From Liquidambar formosana (lineage: Eukaryota; Streptophyta; Magnoliopsida; Saxifragales; Altingiaceae): a stretch of 64,000 nucleotides of DNA. Positions 46,700 to 58,576 of this stretch are shown piece after piece. Within the stretch, counting starts at the first letter, position 1, and the number at the start of each line of letters is the position of its first letter. The stretch covers positions 20,059,850 through 20,123,849 of the forward strand of contig CM077832.1 in the NCBI GenBank assembly GCA_039720395.1, in the 5' to 3' direction. Below the pieces are notes generated by a model. It was given only the letters and a program-made list of their open reading frames with translations, did not search any database and was not told where the DNA came from. The translations under genes and the position numbers were made by a program.

Positions 46700-48018
46700 A
46701 TGGAAGACCCTAAGTTTGTCAAAGACATAAAACGATGGCTTTTGTCCTTTGATAACCGAGCTCGGGATGATTTCAAAGAAACTTTTGGCCTCCCATGCTT
46801 GTTTGACTACTGTCGGGTGAAAATCAACTACACCTTCCTTCTTGTTGCTTCAGAATATTGGAAACCAACCCGCCATGTCTTCAGATTCAATCTGAATGAG
46901 TTGTGCCCCACACTTGAAGATTTCGGCGGTATCATAGGGCGGACTAGTTTCAACGGCTTACTCCTTCCCCTAGTTGACAAGGTCCCTGCTGCCGAGGTGG
47001 CCCAGTTCCTAGGCCTTTCTGTGCGACTGGTGCAAGGGTGGACTACGAGTTTCAAAGTGGACGTAGCGAAACTCGCTGAATATTTCGGGTCCCGTCCTAT
47101 GCCTCCCGCTGGCCAGGCTCGAGTCTATTACCTGCGCGCGGCGTGCTTCTGTGCTCTTGCCGCCCTCTTTTTTAGAGATGAGTCATCGAGTTTGGAGACT
47201 TTTATTGTGCGCATGATCCCGGAGATCAAGGATTTCAACCCCAGCATGGTTGTCTTGGCAGATACTCTGAACGGGCTCGATCGCGTGGCGCGAAGTGACA
47301 GTTTCTCCTTCGGCGGCAGCCCCCTCCTTCTACAGGTTTCTCTCTCTTCTCCTTTTATTTTCTCGGATTTTTTTTTTTATGCCATGATCGTACGTGCATT
47401 GTCCATGCACGTACGTGCATAACCCATGTACGTACGTGCATGGTCTGATGACCCTTCCACCTTTACGCTTTTGTGATGCAGATTTGGCTGTTTAAACGCC
47501 TAAAACTGGTCGAAGACCCTGCCATGAGTATCTGGACATATCATCCGCAGCACTATCGCCACAGGAAGGTCACCAAACCTTTCCCAAACGTCGAGCAAGC
47601 CCGGGATTTGCTAGAATCCATATCCTGCCACAACATCCGCTGGCACTGTCCTTGGTGGAGGACCTCTCATGCTGTTCGAAATCTGATCCTTCCTCACAGC
47701 GTCATGCTGATTGGTCTCAAGGAGGTTTCTTTCTACTCTCCCATACGCATCCGCCGTCAGCAAGGGCTACGCCAAGATCCGATTAAATGGGGTCACCTTG
47801 GTTACACCTGCCCCTGGAAACCCAACCATGTGGATCGCGTGGAGAATGACTGGTATAGCAAGGCAGTGTACTGGGCCGTCACCCCCTCTAAAGTGATTAG
47901 CCCCCCTGGGTCCTACTATAACTGGCTGTTTACTGACATGGAGAGAGAGGAAAAGGAAGAAGAAGAACACAAGAGGAAAAGGGAAACAGAGGTCGAAACA
48001 GAGACGAGGAAGAAGTGA
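46700..48018 (+). CDS. Antisense gene 2: DUF7745-like protein, two exons
   Basis: Exon 1 is 46700-47335 (212 codons, start MEDPKFVKDIKRWLL) and exon 2 is 47482-48018, giving 390 codons. The intron 47336-47481 is GT...GCAG, phase 0, between LLLQ and IWLF. Landmarks are WKPTRHVFRFNLNELCPTLE near residue 55-75, VVLADTLNGLD near 190, WTYHPQHYRHR early in exon 2, HNIRWHCPWW, and VMLIGLKEVSFYSP. The C-terminus is a charged Glu/Lys/Arg helix-like tail. The frame is intact and matches the broken gypsy-1 gene at 15163-16277 throughout. I recognise it as the plant TE-associated family called DUF7745, of unknown function; that name is from memory. It converges on pol, ending 173 bp from the pol stop, with an AATAAA at 48128-48133. 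Confidence 0.85.
47336..47481 (+). other. Intron of antisense gene 2, carrying palindrome triplet 8
   Basis: A 146-bp GT-AG intron with palindromes at 47384-47399, 47405-47420 and 47426-47441, 21 bp apart. The gypsy-1 homologue is uninterrupted at this codon boundary, so the intron was gained or lost between the two lineages. Confidence 0.88.
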
Positions 48019-48190
48019 ACTTGACTATCCCCCGTACCCCTATCAATTATTGTACCCCCGCATTTGCTTTTAATCCCTTATGAGTTAATGAATAAGCATC
48101 AGAAAGATGTAATGATTTTCCCCAATCAATAAAAAAACTATTATTATTAATTTGAGCACTTAGTACTTTGCCAAATTGTCACTACTCTGC

Positions 48191-51100
48191 CTACACATAA
48201 TATTTACGGAGTCTGTCCATATTCACTGGATTCACCAACTCGTTCCCGTCACCATCCATTAACTTGACCGCACCACCCGGGTAAATTGTCTTGATGACGT
48301 AGGGCCCCACCCAATTGGGCTTGAATTTCCCTCGAGGATCGAACACAGGTGCTCTAAATTCCTTGAGAACCAAGTCCCCTTCCTTCAAGTTCCGTGGTCT
48401 GACCCTCTTATTAAAAGCCCGAGCTATTCGTCGTTGATAACCTTGCACATGGTACAATGCCTTGAGCCTTCTTTCCTCCAATAGCACTAGCTGTTCATAC
48501 CGCTTTCTTGCCCATTCTACCTCCGAAATCTGACTTTCCAATGCGACCCTAAGAGACTGTACTTCCAGCTCCACGGGTAACACGGCTTCCATTCCGTATA
48601 CCAATGAATAGGGCGTAGCACCTGTGGAAGTTCTCACGGACGTCCGATACCCCCATAATGCATAAGGAAGCTTCTCTACCCAATCCTTGTAGGTTACTGC
48701 CATTTTACTGAGGATGGTTTTGACGTTCTTGTTGGCAGCCTCCACAGCTCCATTAGTCTGGGGCCTGTAGGGTGAAGATTTGTGATGCTGGATACCGAAT
48801 TTTGTGAACAACTTCTTGACCTCATCTTCGAACTGCGTTCCGTTATCTGAAATAATCTCATGGGGTACTCCATACCAGCAGATTATGTTGGTTTCGACGA
48901 ACTTGGCCACATGTTTCGATTTCAACTCTACATACGCCGCCGCTTCTACCCATTTGGTAAAATAATCGATCGCTACCAGGATATATTTATACCCACCAGT
49001 TGCAGATGGCTTAATCTCTCCGATGATGTCTATCCCCCATACTGAAAACGGCCAGGGAGATGCTAGTTGATGCAACTCCACCGGCGGCATGTAGTTTGCA
49101 CTGGCGTACACTTGGCATTGATGGCACTTTCTGACGTACTGCACGCAGTCAGTTTCCATAGTCGTCCAGTAATACCCCAACCTTAGCAGCTTCTTAACCA
49201 ACATCCTCCCATTCATGTGTGACCCACACTCCCCTTCATGCACCTCCCTCATGAGTGTTTCTCCCATGCGGCGATCTATGCAAAGAAGGTGTATCCCATC
49301 ATAGGACCTCTTGAATAATTTCCCTCCGCAGATGATAAACTGCGTGGCGAACAGCCTTAATGCCCTACGATCCTTCTTATTGGCATTTTCCGGGTATTCT
49401 CCTTTTTCCAAGAGGTTCCAAACGTCAAAGTACCAAGGGTGCCCATCATCTGGCTCTCCGTCAATTACCAAAATCCCTTCTTCATGTGCGGGTCTAAACT
49501 TCTGTTGGACAGTCAGTGGCTCTATCTGGGTTCCAGCAGGCATTTGAATCATAGAAGCCAGGGTAGCTAAGGCGTCGGCGAATTGGTTGTGAGCTCGGGG
49601 TAAGGGTGTGAAGGTTATTTTCCGGAATTTCTGGGTCAATTTCTCTAGGTAGCCTTGGTAAGGCTTCAGGTGTTCTTCTCGGGTTCTCCATATCCTCTGT
49701 ACTTGAGATATCACTAAGGCTAAATCCCCATATACCTCCACTTCTTCGACTCCCAATGCCAACAATGCTTCTAGTCCAGCGACACATGCCTCGTATTCTG
49801 CCGTGTTGTTGGAGTTTTGAAAGTTCAACTTTATCGATAGCAGCATGTGAGAACCATCAGGAGCTATTAGCAGGACCCCTACCCCATCTCCATACTGGTT
49901 CGAAGCCCCATCGAAATACATTTTCCACGCCTCGTCACACTCGACAACTAGAAGGTTCTCGTCGGGGAATTCATCGTTAAGTCCATATCCTAGGATTGGG
50001 TGTTCTGCGCAGTACTCGGCAACGGCCCCTCCCTTAATAGACCTTTGTGTCACATATATAAGTTCAAATTCTGCCAGTAGAATCAACCACCGAGATAGAC
50101 GACCATTCAAAGCCGGTTTCTCAAACAAGTATTTAAGCGGATCCATTCTTGCCACTATCCATACCTCAAAATTTAGCAGAATGTGCCTCAGCTTCTGCAC
50201 AGCCCAAACCAAAGCGAAACAGGACTTCTCTATCGCATTGTACTTTGCTTCGTAACCTTGTAGCTTCTTGCTTAAGTAATAGATCGCATGTTCAATACCA
50301 CGATCATCCTCTTGCGCCAACATGCTTCCTAGAGCTTCCTCAAAGATGGACAGGTAGAGCAACAAAGGTTTACCAGGGCGTGGAGGAACCAATACCGGAG
50401 GATTCAAGAGATACCTTTTGATGGCTTCAAAAGCTTGTTGACATTGCTCATTCCATTCCTTAGGTTCCCCTTTCCTAAGCAGTTTGAAAATGGGCTCACA
50501 GGTAGGGGTTAACTTGGCTATGAAACGGCTAATGTACTGTAATCGCCCCAGAAACCCCCTAATTTCCTTCTCTGTTTTCGGTGATGGCATTTCCAAAATT
50601 GCTTTGACCTTCGTTGGATCTACCTCGATGCCCCTGCTACTCACAATGTATCCCAACAACTTCCCTGACGTGACCCCGAATGTGCACTTTTGTGGATTCA
50701 ACCTCAGACTGTATTCCCGGATTCGTCCAAAGAACTTCCTAAGATTCTCTAAATGCCCTTCTCGAGTATCTGCCTTAACAATCATATCGTCGACATACAC
50801 CTCTACCTCCTGATGCATCATATCGTGGAGTAGCGTGGTAGCCATCCTCTGGTATGTAGCTCCGGCGTTTTTAAGTCCAAATGGCATTACCGTGTAACAA
50901 TATGTCCCCCACCCAGTTGTGAAGGTGGTCTTAGTCATATCTGCCGGCGCCATCCGTATCTGATTATATCCCGAGAACCCATCCATGAATGACATTAGAG
51001 CGCTCCCTGCTGTGTTATCTACCAACACATCGATGTGAGGTAGGGGGAAGTCATCCTTAGGGCAAGCCTTGTTAAGATCCCTGTAGTCAATGCACACCCG

Positions 51101-51297
51101 CACCTTTCCATCCTTCTTTGGTACCGGCACGATGTTGGCTATCCAATCCGCCTGATCTACCGTTTTGATAAACCCCACTTTTAATAACTTAGTCACCTCT
51201 TCCTTAACCTTCAACGACCATTCTGGTGCCATCCTTCTTAGTTTTTGTTTGACGGGCCTTGCTCCCTCCCTAATAGGAATGTGATGCTGTGCTATAG
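48191..51297 (-). CDS. pol: Gypsy-2 pol: RT, dual RNase H, integrase, open frame
   Basis: An uninterrupted frame of over 1000 codons (first Met at 51232, but the true upstream frame is continuous with KQKLRRMAPEW before it). RT: MDGFSGYNQIRMAP near residue 83-96 and YVDDMIVKAD at 146-155, counted from that Met. First RNase H: about residue 290-420, but the usual catalytic Asp is absent (LLLYLSIFEEA). Second, archaeal-type RNase H: from about 440, with YFDGASN, NNTAEYEACVAGLE, VYGDLALV and HNQFADALA, all catalytic positions present. Integrase: zinc-binding segment ending RKCHQCQ, catalytic GIDIIG, SDNGTQFE and NGAVEAANK, then a GPYVIKTIYPGGAVKLMDGDG C-terminal module. Dual RNase H defines the Tat lineage. 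A one-base deletion at about 51298-51302 separates it from the upstream linker frame. Confidence 0.95.
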
Positions 51298-52203
51298 CGG
51301 GTCGATTCCAGGCATGTCCTCATACGACCAAGCAAACACATCAGAAAACTCCTGCAGCAAAGCTGTAAGATCTGTACGTTCTTGCACGGACAGAGTAGAG
51401 CCAATTTGGATTTCCTTGATTTTCTCATCAGTGCTTATATTAATAATGATAGTTTCTTCTTTAATGGGTTCAATTTTCACATCTTGATTTTCATTAATTA
51501 GCTCATCTGGGTCTAAAAGATCGTGCATTTGTGCAATTTGATTGTTAGGGGACACAGCAGAGTAAGCATAATCAAATTTCTTTGAATTATTGGAAATTAC
51601 ATCATTGGACAACTCAAACCCATACCCCGACCCGGACTCAGACTTAGACCCAACCCTAGACTTCTCCTGAGTAGGCTTATTAATTGCCTTGACACCATAC
51701 GTGACCCTAGCCGCACGTTCCCAGATCCATGTGCTAGTATCCCCATCAGCCACAACAATAAGCTTGGTAGGGACGGTTTCATCAGTCAAAGAGAACACTT
51801 CTTCACCGCCCTTGGGTGACAACAAGACCTTCCAGCTTATCTGATCCATATTTTCCGCCCAGTCTCGCTCTTCACTTTCTTCTTCTGGGGTCCTCCTGTC
51901 TGTATCTTCCAGATTCAATTTCTCGCTAAAGAATACCTCCAACCCAGGCTTCCTTTCTCCGCTCCCTCGGTCTATCCATGGCTCAGGAAATCCACAATAG
52001 GGGAAACCTTCTCCTTCCTTCACAAAATTACCATTGAGAGTTTTTCCATTCTTGGGGACGCATTTGTCGTCCTCTTCAGTGTATCCTAGCCCTCGCCGGT
52101 TGGTTTGCATGTGGAAATCCGGGAATTCAGCTATCCCTTCTCCCCTTCGGCCTAGCCCCATCCCGGGCATATACCCCAGCTTTCTCATCATATGGGTCAC
52201 GAT
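51298..52203 (-). pseudogene. Gypsy-2 pro-pol linker
   Basis: The open frame contains PGMGLGRRGEG, GLGYTEED, DWAENMD, an acidic stretch and FAWSYEDMPGIDP, which in gypsy-1 continues straight into RT. Here the frame ends in TAG just after GIDPL because of a single-base deletion. Right of it the solo LTR J interrupts the frame; removing 1663 bp puts it back in phase with protease. So the polyprotein was originally one frame. Confidence 0.85.
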
Positions 52204-53861
52204 TGTTGGGAATCGAACAAAGAGGGAAAAATACAAAGGCGGAATATAAAAATTTTTCCTACGATTCCCAATCCCATGAATCTAACTATGCATAACACAA
52301 AATCAAACCCTAACTACGAAGAAGGTTAGAACACTTACAGGATTTTTGTCTTCTCCGTTTTGCTCCAAGCTTCTACTCCGGACAGCGGTGAATGAGCAGC
52401 CCAAGTGTGCTGCCTCCAACGGTATCCACACCTAGCTAGAGCTTCAAGCCTTTTCTTTCTTCTTCCTTGTTGTTACTAGAGGTGGAGAAGAGAGAGAGAG
52501 AGAAGAGAGCCTCCAAAGGGCTGGACGGCTAGGGTTTATTGTGCAAGCCTCTTATGCCATGTCACACATAAGTGTGACTTATATAGGCAGCCCACTAAAG
52601 GGGGCTGGCCATGGGGAAGAAACCCTAATAGGGTTATGTGTAATTACACTTAATTGCACATTAACCCCTATTATTTGTATCAAATACAAATAAGCCTATA
52701 AAGAACTATTCTTTATTCACTAAAACCCTTTCTCTCATAGACTTTAAAGCCCTTCTTGCATGATCAGTGTGTGACCCATTGGGTTCACATCATTAAGTAG
52801 TAGGAATAGCACGAGGTGTGCACAATGGAACTCTTTCCATTTAGGGTCTAATTGGAACTCCTTCCAATTCCCTAATTGATTATAACTCACTTATATCAAT
52901 TAGGGCTTCTACTAACCATGAGTAACACCTAGCATATGGCTCATGGTGTGGTCCTTAATGAGGTGAATAGTCATTTACAAAGAACCCTTCTGTTATAGTT
53001 TATAGGTTACAATTGCATCCTTCCTTCAACACAATGTCTCCAATTGAACTAATAGGACATGGAAGTCTGTCAAGTCCCTAGTTCAATTACTTTATACTCA
53101 TTCATAGATATCAACTCATTGATGAACTCATGAAACTCTTTTCATGTTCATCCTACCATGGCCATGGATTTAATGAGTTATATTATGAATGCTATATGAG
53201 ACATTCTCTCTCTTTTCCTGAGAGTGATGGATCCCTTGTTGATCACTCACATGCCTTCACACACATAGCAGTAGGGCCAATGAACACCTTTGCAGACCCC
53301 TGAATAGGATCTGCACTTAGTGTTATCAAACTTCTAAAGCTACATGCATAAGGCAACTATGGTGTCTCAGGTCTAAGGATTACTTGTACCACTATAACAA
53401 TGAGAAACTGATTGACAGGCAGGATAAAACTCCATTCAGTTTATCTCATATCTTTGGTCACATTCAGTGTACCTATTCTTATAATAGGCACCCACTTGTT
53501 GGTTGTAGTGTCTCCACACAAATAGCTTGAGACTAGCTATCCTCCTATAGAGTCAACCTAACAAGTGCTAGTCCTATGGTTCATTACTGTCCATCATAGT
53601 GAACCTTCAACTAGGAATGCTTAAGGAGTTTAGTACAGAGATATATCTATAGTCTCAAAATTACAACTCTTTGTAATTCCATATTCTCAACTCTAACTCC
53701 ATGGACATATTATGTAAATATAAATGATGCATATAAACATAATAGAATAAGCCCTTTTATTAAATCAATAATAAATGTAACATACATAAATGAAATCAAA
53801 TGATTGTTCCTAATCCCTAAACAATCATCTCTATGATTGGCTCTAGGGCATAATCCTAACA
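52204..53861 (-). repeat. Solo copia LTR 'J' in gypsy-2 pol
   Basis: Runs TGTTGGGAATCGAAC to CATAATCCTAACA with duplication ACGAT (52199-52203 and 53862-53866). It is closest to LTR A and fragment I. It splits gypsy-2 between protease and RT. Confidence 0.95.
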
Positions 53862-53866
53862 ACGAT

Positions 53867-56191
53867 ATGGCTAACCCCCTCCCCAAAGTCGGGAGACACC
53901 TTCTCTCTTCCAGTTTCCTTCCTTTCAATCACCTGTACCAGCTCAAAACCTCTCCATTCCAACTCTTTGCTTCCTTCCTTCACTCCTGATATTTGCCCAG
54001 TTATTTCTCCGTCTCCATGGATCACTAGAACTCCCTCATCCCAAGGCAATTTTATTTTCTGGTGCACGGTTGAGGGAACAGCTTGCAAAGGGTGTAGCCA
54101 AGTTCTTCCCAACAGCAGGTTGTAGTTGGCGGGAATGTCCATGACGCAGAATTCCACCATTGACTCAACGGGCCCTATTTTACAAGCGGCCTTGAAAGTT
54201 CCCATCACACTCCGACAGCTGTTGTCGTAACCCCTTACCGTCACAACAGAAGGTATCAAGTCCTCCTTGCCAACCCCTAGCTTAGTCGCGGTGCGCATCG
54301 GGCAAACATTCAATGCTGACCCATTATCGACCAGAACTACAGGTATTTTCAAATCCCTACATTCCACCGTGACATAGAGTGGCTTGGCATGCCCTGCCCC
54401 TTCAAGTGGCAGATCTTCATGGGAAAAGGTCATCACAGCCTTGCTCACCGAGCTGACTCCCATAAGTGATAGAACTTGCTCCGGTGTGGTTTCCATTGGT
54501 ACTTCTTTCCTTGCCAATGCATCCAGTAAAGCCTGGCGATGTTTCTTTGAGGCGATCAGCAAGCCCCAGATGCTTATACTTGCTTGTGTTTTCTTTAACT
54601 GCTTCAGTATCTTGTCCTCCTCCTCCTCGTTTTGCTGCTCAATCCTTTCTTTTACTTCTTGGTTCAATTCTTTTCCGGGATGATCCCCTTCCAGATAATT
54701 AGGCTTGTAATGCCTCCCCGAGCGAGTTAAATGCATGGAATCCTTCTTCATTTCTGCCCAAATATCTTCCTTTCCACTATCATAATCTTCCCATGGAGCC
54801 TTCTTCATGCTGATCATGAGAATGAATTGTGACGGATCCTCCATTGCCTTCGTATCACTAACCATATTCATGTAGGCAGGAGGCGGTGTGTTTCGATAAT
54901 TGGGAAGAGGGTTGTTCTGAATATTGGGCTTGTCGCCGCCTGGAAGAGGTAGCTTACCTGAATCAATCAGGTCTTGGATTTCATTCTTTAGGCGCATGCA
55001 ATTGTCCGTCTTATGCCCGATCCGTTGGTGGAAGTCGCAAAACTCATTCTGCCTCCAATACGAGGGAATCGGGTTCGGCAGTGCCCTTGGTTCCAAAGGC
55101 TTCAGATAGTCCCTTTTGCTCAAGTTGGCCAAGGCTTTGGACAACGGGACTCCCAAGTCATGGTACACCCTTGGCGCTTTTGGTGCTGCTTGTGCCTGCT
55201 GGATAGCTCCCATTGTAGCTTGCGGCTCGGTTCCTCCACTAACCCTAGCACTTCCGCTTCCACCACCACTACCGGAACCGTATACTTTCTCCTGCCTATC
55301 CATCTGACCGCGGTGGATAGCATCCTCGATACGAGTTCCACACTGGTATAATTGTTCAAAATTCATGACAGAGGAAGTCAACATGCGATCAAAGTACACG
55401 GGTGTCAGGTTCCTCAAAATGATGTTTATCTGATCAATTTCTGTCGGCCTATTTACCATTTTGACAGCTTTAGCCCTCCAGCGAGTCAGAAATTCTGAGA
55501 ACGTCTCATCCGTCTTTTGCCTAGTCATTTCCAAATCCCGCAGAGTGACATCCAACATAGTGTTGTACGCATACTTGTTTGTAAATTCTGAAGCCAATAG
55601 TTCCCAAGAGTCCGTGACTTTCGGATCAAGTGCATAGTACCACTTTGAGGCATCTGCCGAGAGAGATAAAGGGAAAGCGTGCAACACTTGATCGACGGTC
55701 AACCCTCTCATCCGGGCAATGCTCAAGTACTGGCGCAAATGCTGTTTGGGGTCGCCGGTGCCATCGAACTTTTCATAATCGGCTATTTTGAATTTCGGAG
55801 GGAGTTGCACCTTGGAGTCGGCTGTAATCCCTGCCATAGAATACATGTAATCATCCATGCCTTGTGATTTCTGCCATGCTGTTTGCATTCGGTCCATCCG
55901 AGCTTTCATCTCAGCGTTCTCTGCTGCCAACTTTTCTACTTTGGTGTCTTTTTCCTTGGTTTCTTTCCTTTTCAAGTAGTCCTCATAGTCATCATCTTCC
56001 CACTTCGGGTGCTCCTCCTCATTAACCTTGGGCTCTCCTTTCTCCTCAGTTTCGGGTGGTTCTTCTGTTCTCCCTTTCCCTTTCTCGAGCTTAGTAACCC
56101 GGTCCCGCATTTCATTCATGAAGCCCTTCATCTCGGTTCTATCGCTCCTCATCTGTTCAAGGATATCAGCCAAAGTCACCTGTTCTGCCAT
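53867..56191 (-). CDS. gag: Gypsy-2 gag-protease, open but cut by LTR J
   Basis: A long open frame; the likely start is ATG 56191 (MAEQVTLADILEQMRSD), although the frame extends to an upstream Met at 56311. Order: N-terminal charged coiled-coil-like region (EMKGFMNEMRDRVTKLEKGKG, then Glu/Lys-rich), the gag capsid region (KWYYALDPKVTDSWELLASEF, FSEFLTRWRAKAVKM), a Gly/Ser-rich linker, and the zinc knuckle CDFHQRIGHKTDNC. An acidic linker follows, then the aspartic protease with VVLVDNGSALNVCP and YNLLLGRTWLHP. The last residues before 53867 belong to protease; beyond is LTR sequence. It would form particles and cleave the polyprotein, but this copy cannot make a Gag-Pol fusion because of the LTR. 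Confidence 0.93.
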
Positions 56192-57282
56192 TCTTCCAGC
56201 CGGGGTTCTTCTTAATCTGTTAGTGGTCGGAGATCGGGCCCAAACACTACTCGGTGCTTCTCTCCCTGGTGAATCAATCTTGCTGAAACAGGAGTTGAGC
56301 GTAATGAGCACATGTCCATTAAACCTTCTCCCCTAGCCCAATCTGAATACCTTTAAACCCCTTATCTAAACCCATTGCTAGAGCCTTGTCATGTTCACTA
56401 GATCTTCCAAGGGTCTATGATGGGCAGATATTAATTTACGAAGTCGAACATCATTCTACCTTTGGCCCGTCACAAGTTCACACATATCTCACATGCTCAC
56501 TTTGGATCCAAGCCCATTTCATTGTTTCCATTTGGATAGGCTTAGTCCAATTACAAGATCACATTTTTTTTTACCTCTCACTCATCAAGCCTTGGGTAGA
56601 ATGATATTGGACTTCGATGTTCAATTTTAGATGGGTTGTGTTTATTCATCATAGAGGTCTGTTCCTAACTCTCAGCAGGTCTACGTGGTCCATCGGCTTT
56701 TTCATTTGAGCCCGTCATGCCTACACCTTGCACCTCATTTGGATTCTAGGCCCATTTTGTTCATTATCATCATTTTCTTTTCTCTTTTTTTTCATTTTTT
56801 TTTTGAATGAGCCTAGGTCCAATTACAACATCACTCACTCCTCCCCCAATTGGGCTCAAACTAGAAAGCTTATGTACAACGTGGGCCTCGTCCCATACCC
56901 GCGCTATACAAATGAATATAGATGCAACATGACATGCGATATGACATACATTCAAGCAAGGCTATGCAAAGGTCTCGGGGGACACTAGTGTGGTCGGTCA
57001 ATTGGGGGTACTTCTTCTTCAAGGGTCACCCAGGCTAGGGTGCTCAAAGAGCAACCCGTTAACGTACTCACTAGCTTATTACAGGCTAGTGGCACAGGCC
57101 GTGGGTTGATGGTGCTGAATCGAGTTGCCCATAGGAACTAAATGGAACCCGGGTCTCTAATCAGACTGCCATCGAGGGATAACAAGTGCCAAATGTTGTG
57201 CGCGTGTGTGCAATTTCAGTCTTGTTCAATTAAGTCTCCTAATTAATTAAAGCCAATAAATGTTTCGGAGTCTAGCTCTCTA
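56192..57282 (-). other. Gypsy-2 leader between primer site and gag
   Basis: Untranslated leader with a T/A tract near 56780-56805. I see no conserved ORF, no palindrome triplet and no repeat here. Confidence 0.65.
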
Positions 57283-57300
57283 TCCCCAGTGGAGTCGCCA
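57283..57300 (-). other. Primer-binding site of gypsy-2
   Basis: TGGCGACTCCACTGGGGA on the minus strand, 1 bp from the 5' LTR. Tat/Ogre-type site, matching tRNA-Arg as I remember it. Confidence 0.88.
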
Positions 57301-57748
57301 TTGTGAGCGCCGTGTCCTTTCACCACGTCGGCTCGGGAGTACGCCACTAATCGCGGACGATTAGGGCGGAGAGGGAGTCGCCACCCGATTTTGGCCTCGG
57401 GAACCGATAGACCCCTAGCAAGGGCCCAACTCGTCATCACCCAAAGAATCAAGGTTCGGAGCTAAGGTACGCGGACGGGAAGGTGTTAGGCACCCGTCTG
57501 CGCCCGGCTAAAATCCGGCCTCACATACACTTATTGGCTTTAATTAAAAAGGAACTTAATTGAATTCAACCGTCAACCAAACACTTATGCAATCGAATTC
57601 AGATAATGGCATGCACAGATGAGAAAAAGGGAAGGAAGACCAGATATATAAACAGATATATATGATACAGAATATTCACAAGGTTGCAAAGGGGTACCTA
57701 TACTGCCTGCAAAAGAAAAGAAGGGATTAAACTGTAAAAACATGGCTC

Positions 57749-57806
57749 ATGCACGTACGTGCATATGAGATGCACGTACGTGCATACCATATGTACGTAC
57801 GTACAT
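57749..57806. repeat. Palindrome triplet 9 (5' LTR)
   Basis: Copies at 57749-57764, 57770-57785 and 57791-57806; 21-bp spacing. It is the counterpart of triplet 1. Confidence 0.95.
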
Positions 57807-58518
57807 GCTTATCAAATTCCATCCGATGCCTACCATGCTGTGCCCGAGCAGATCTTTGACTCGAATGTATGCAGAAAAATGGCTATAATGCGATTTAGAG
57901 ATGACAAAATGACCTAGACCTAGATGGCGAAATGACAGCAGATGCTAATAAAGATGCAACAGATATTTGTGGGCCTAAACCATGCGGATTAAATGCTAAG
58001 AATTAACAGAGAGATATATCATGCGCAAAAAAAATGCTGGAGTTAACGGATAAATCTTATGTAGCCCTACGCATTTGAAATGGATGAGAAACTCATTTCA
58101 AACCTTAAATGCACAAATGAATCGGTGCCGGATTAGATCTGAATGTGTCCTAATTATGAGTATTAAATGACAGGATATACATATCAAATGCAATATTATA
58201 AATAATCATGCTAAAACGAAATTAAGGATTGAGAATGGTTACCCTCAGGTTCGGGCAGCAGCGATCCCTTCACAAGCGTGCTTTCTGGACCTCTCGTGGA
58301 CACAGCCGTCAGTCTCAGGGTTTCTAGAGTGGTGGTTTTGGTAGCCAAAATTCGGATCCTTTCTCTTGAATGAAAGCGGGGTATTTATAGGCGGGGATTA
58401 GGGTTTGGTTCGGGGGTTTCTAGGGTTTCCCAGCCGCCACCCAGCAGCCATCAGCGTGGGGGCTGCATAAGGTAAGAACAAATTCGGAGGGAAGCGATGA
58501 AATTCAAAAAAAAGGGTC

Positions 58519-58576
58519 ATGATCGTACGTGCATGGTATACGCACGTACGTGCATATCCCATGCACGTACGTGCAT
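58519..58576. repeat. Palindrome triplet 10 (5' LTR, upstream of TATA)
   Basis: Copies at 58519-58534, 58540-58555 and 58561-58576; 21-bp spacing. It is the counterpart of triplet 2, about 140-180 bp upstream of the TATA that drives gag-pol. Confidence 0.95.

Noticed and set aside
41031..47441. CRISPR-like repeat-spacer arrays
   Set aside because: Palindromic repeats with regular spacers look superficially similar, but the units are 16 bp with 5-bp spacers, only 3-4 per array, in a plant retrotransposon with no cas genes.
43516..48018. Antisense block as ordinary host genes into which the element inserted
   Set aside because: The genes lie between pol and the 3' LTR of one element with matching TSDs, and a homologue occupies the same place in gypsy-1, so they travel with the element.
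48860..51487. Plus-strand ORFs opposite gypsy-2 pol
   Set aside because: Shadows of pol; the real frame is the long minus-strand one with all catalytic motifs.
54384..56336. Several plus-strand ORFs of 60-112 codons
   Set aside because: Shadows of the intact gag-protease frame on the minus strand; no domains.
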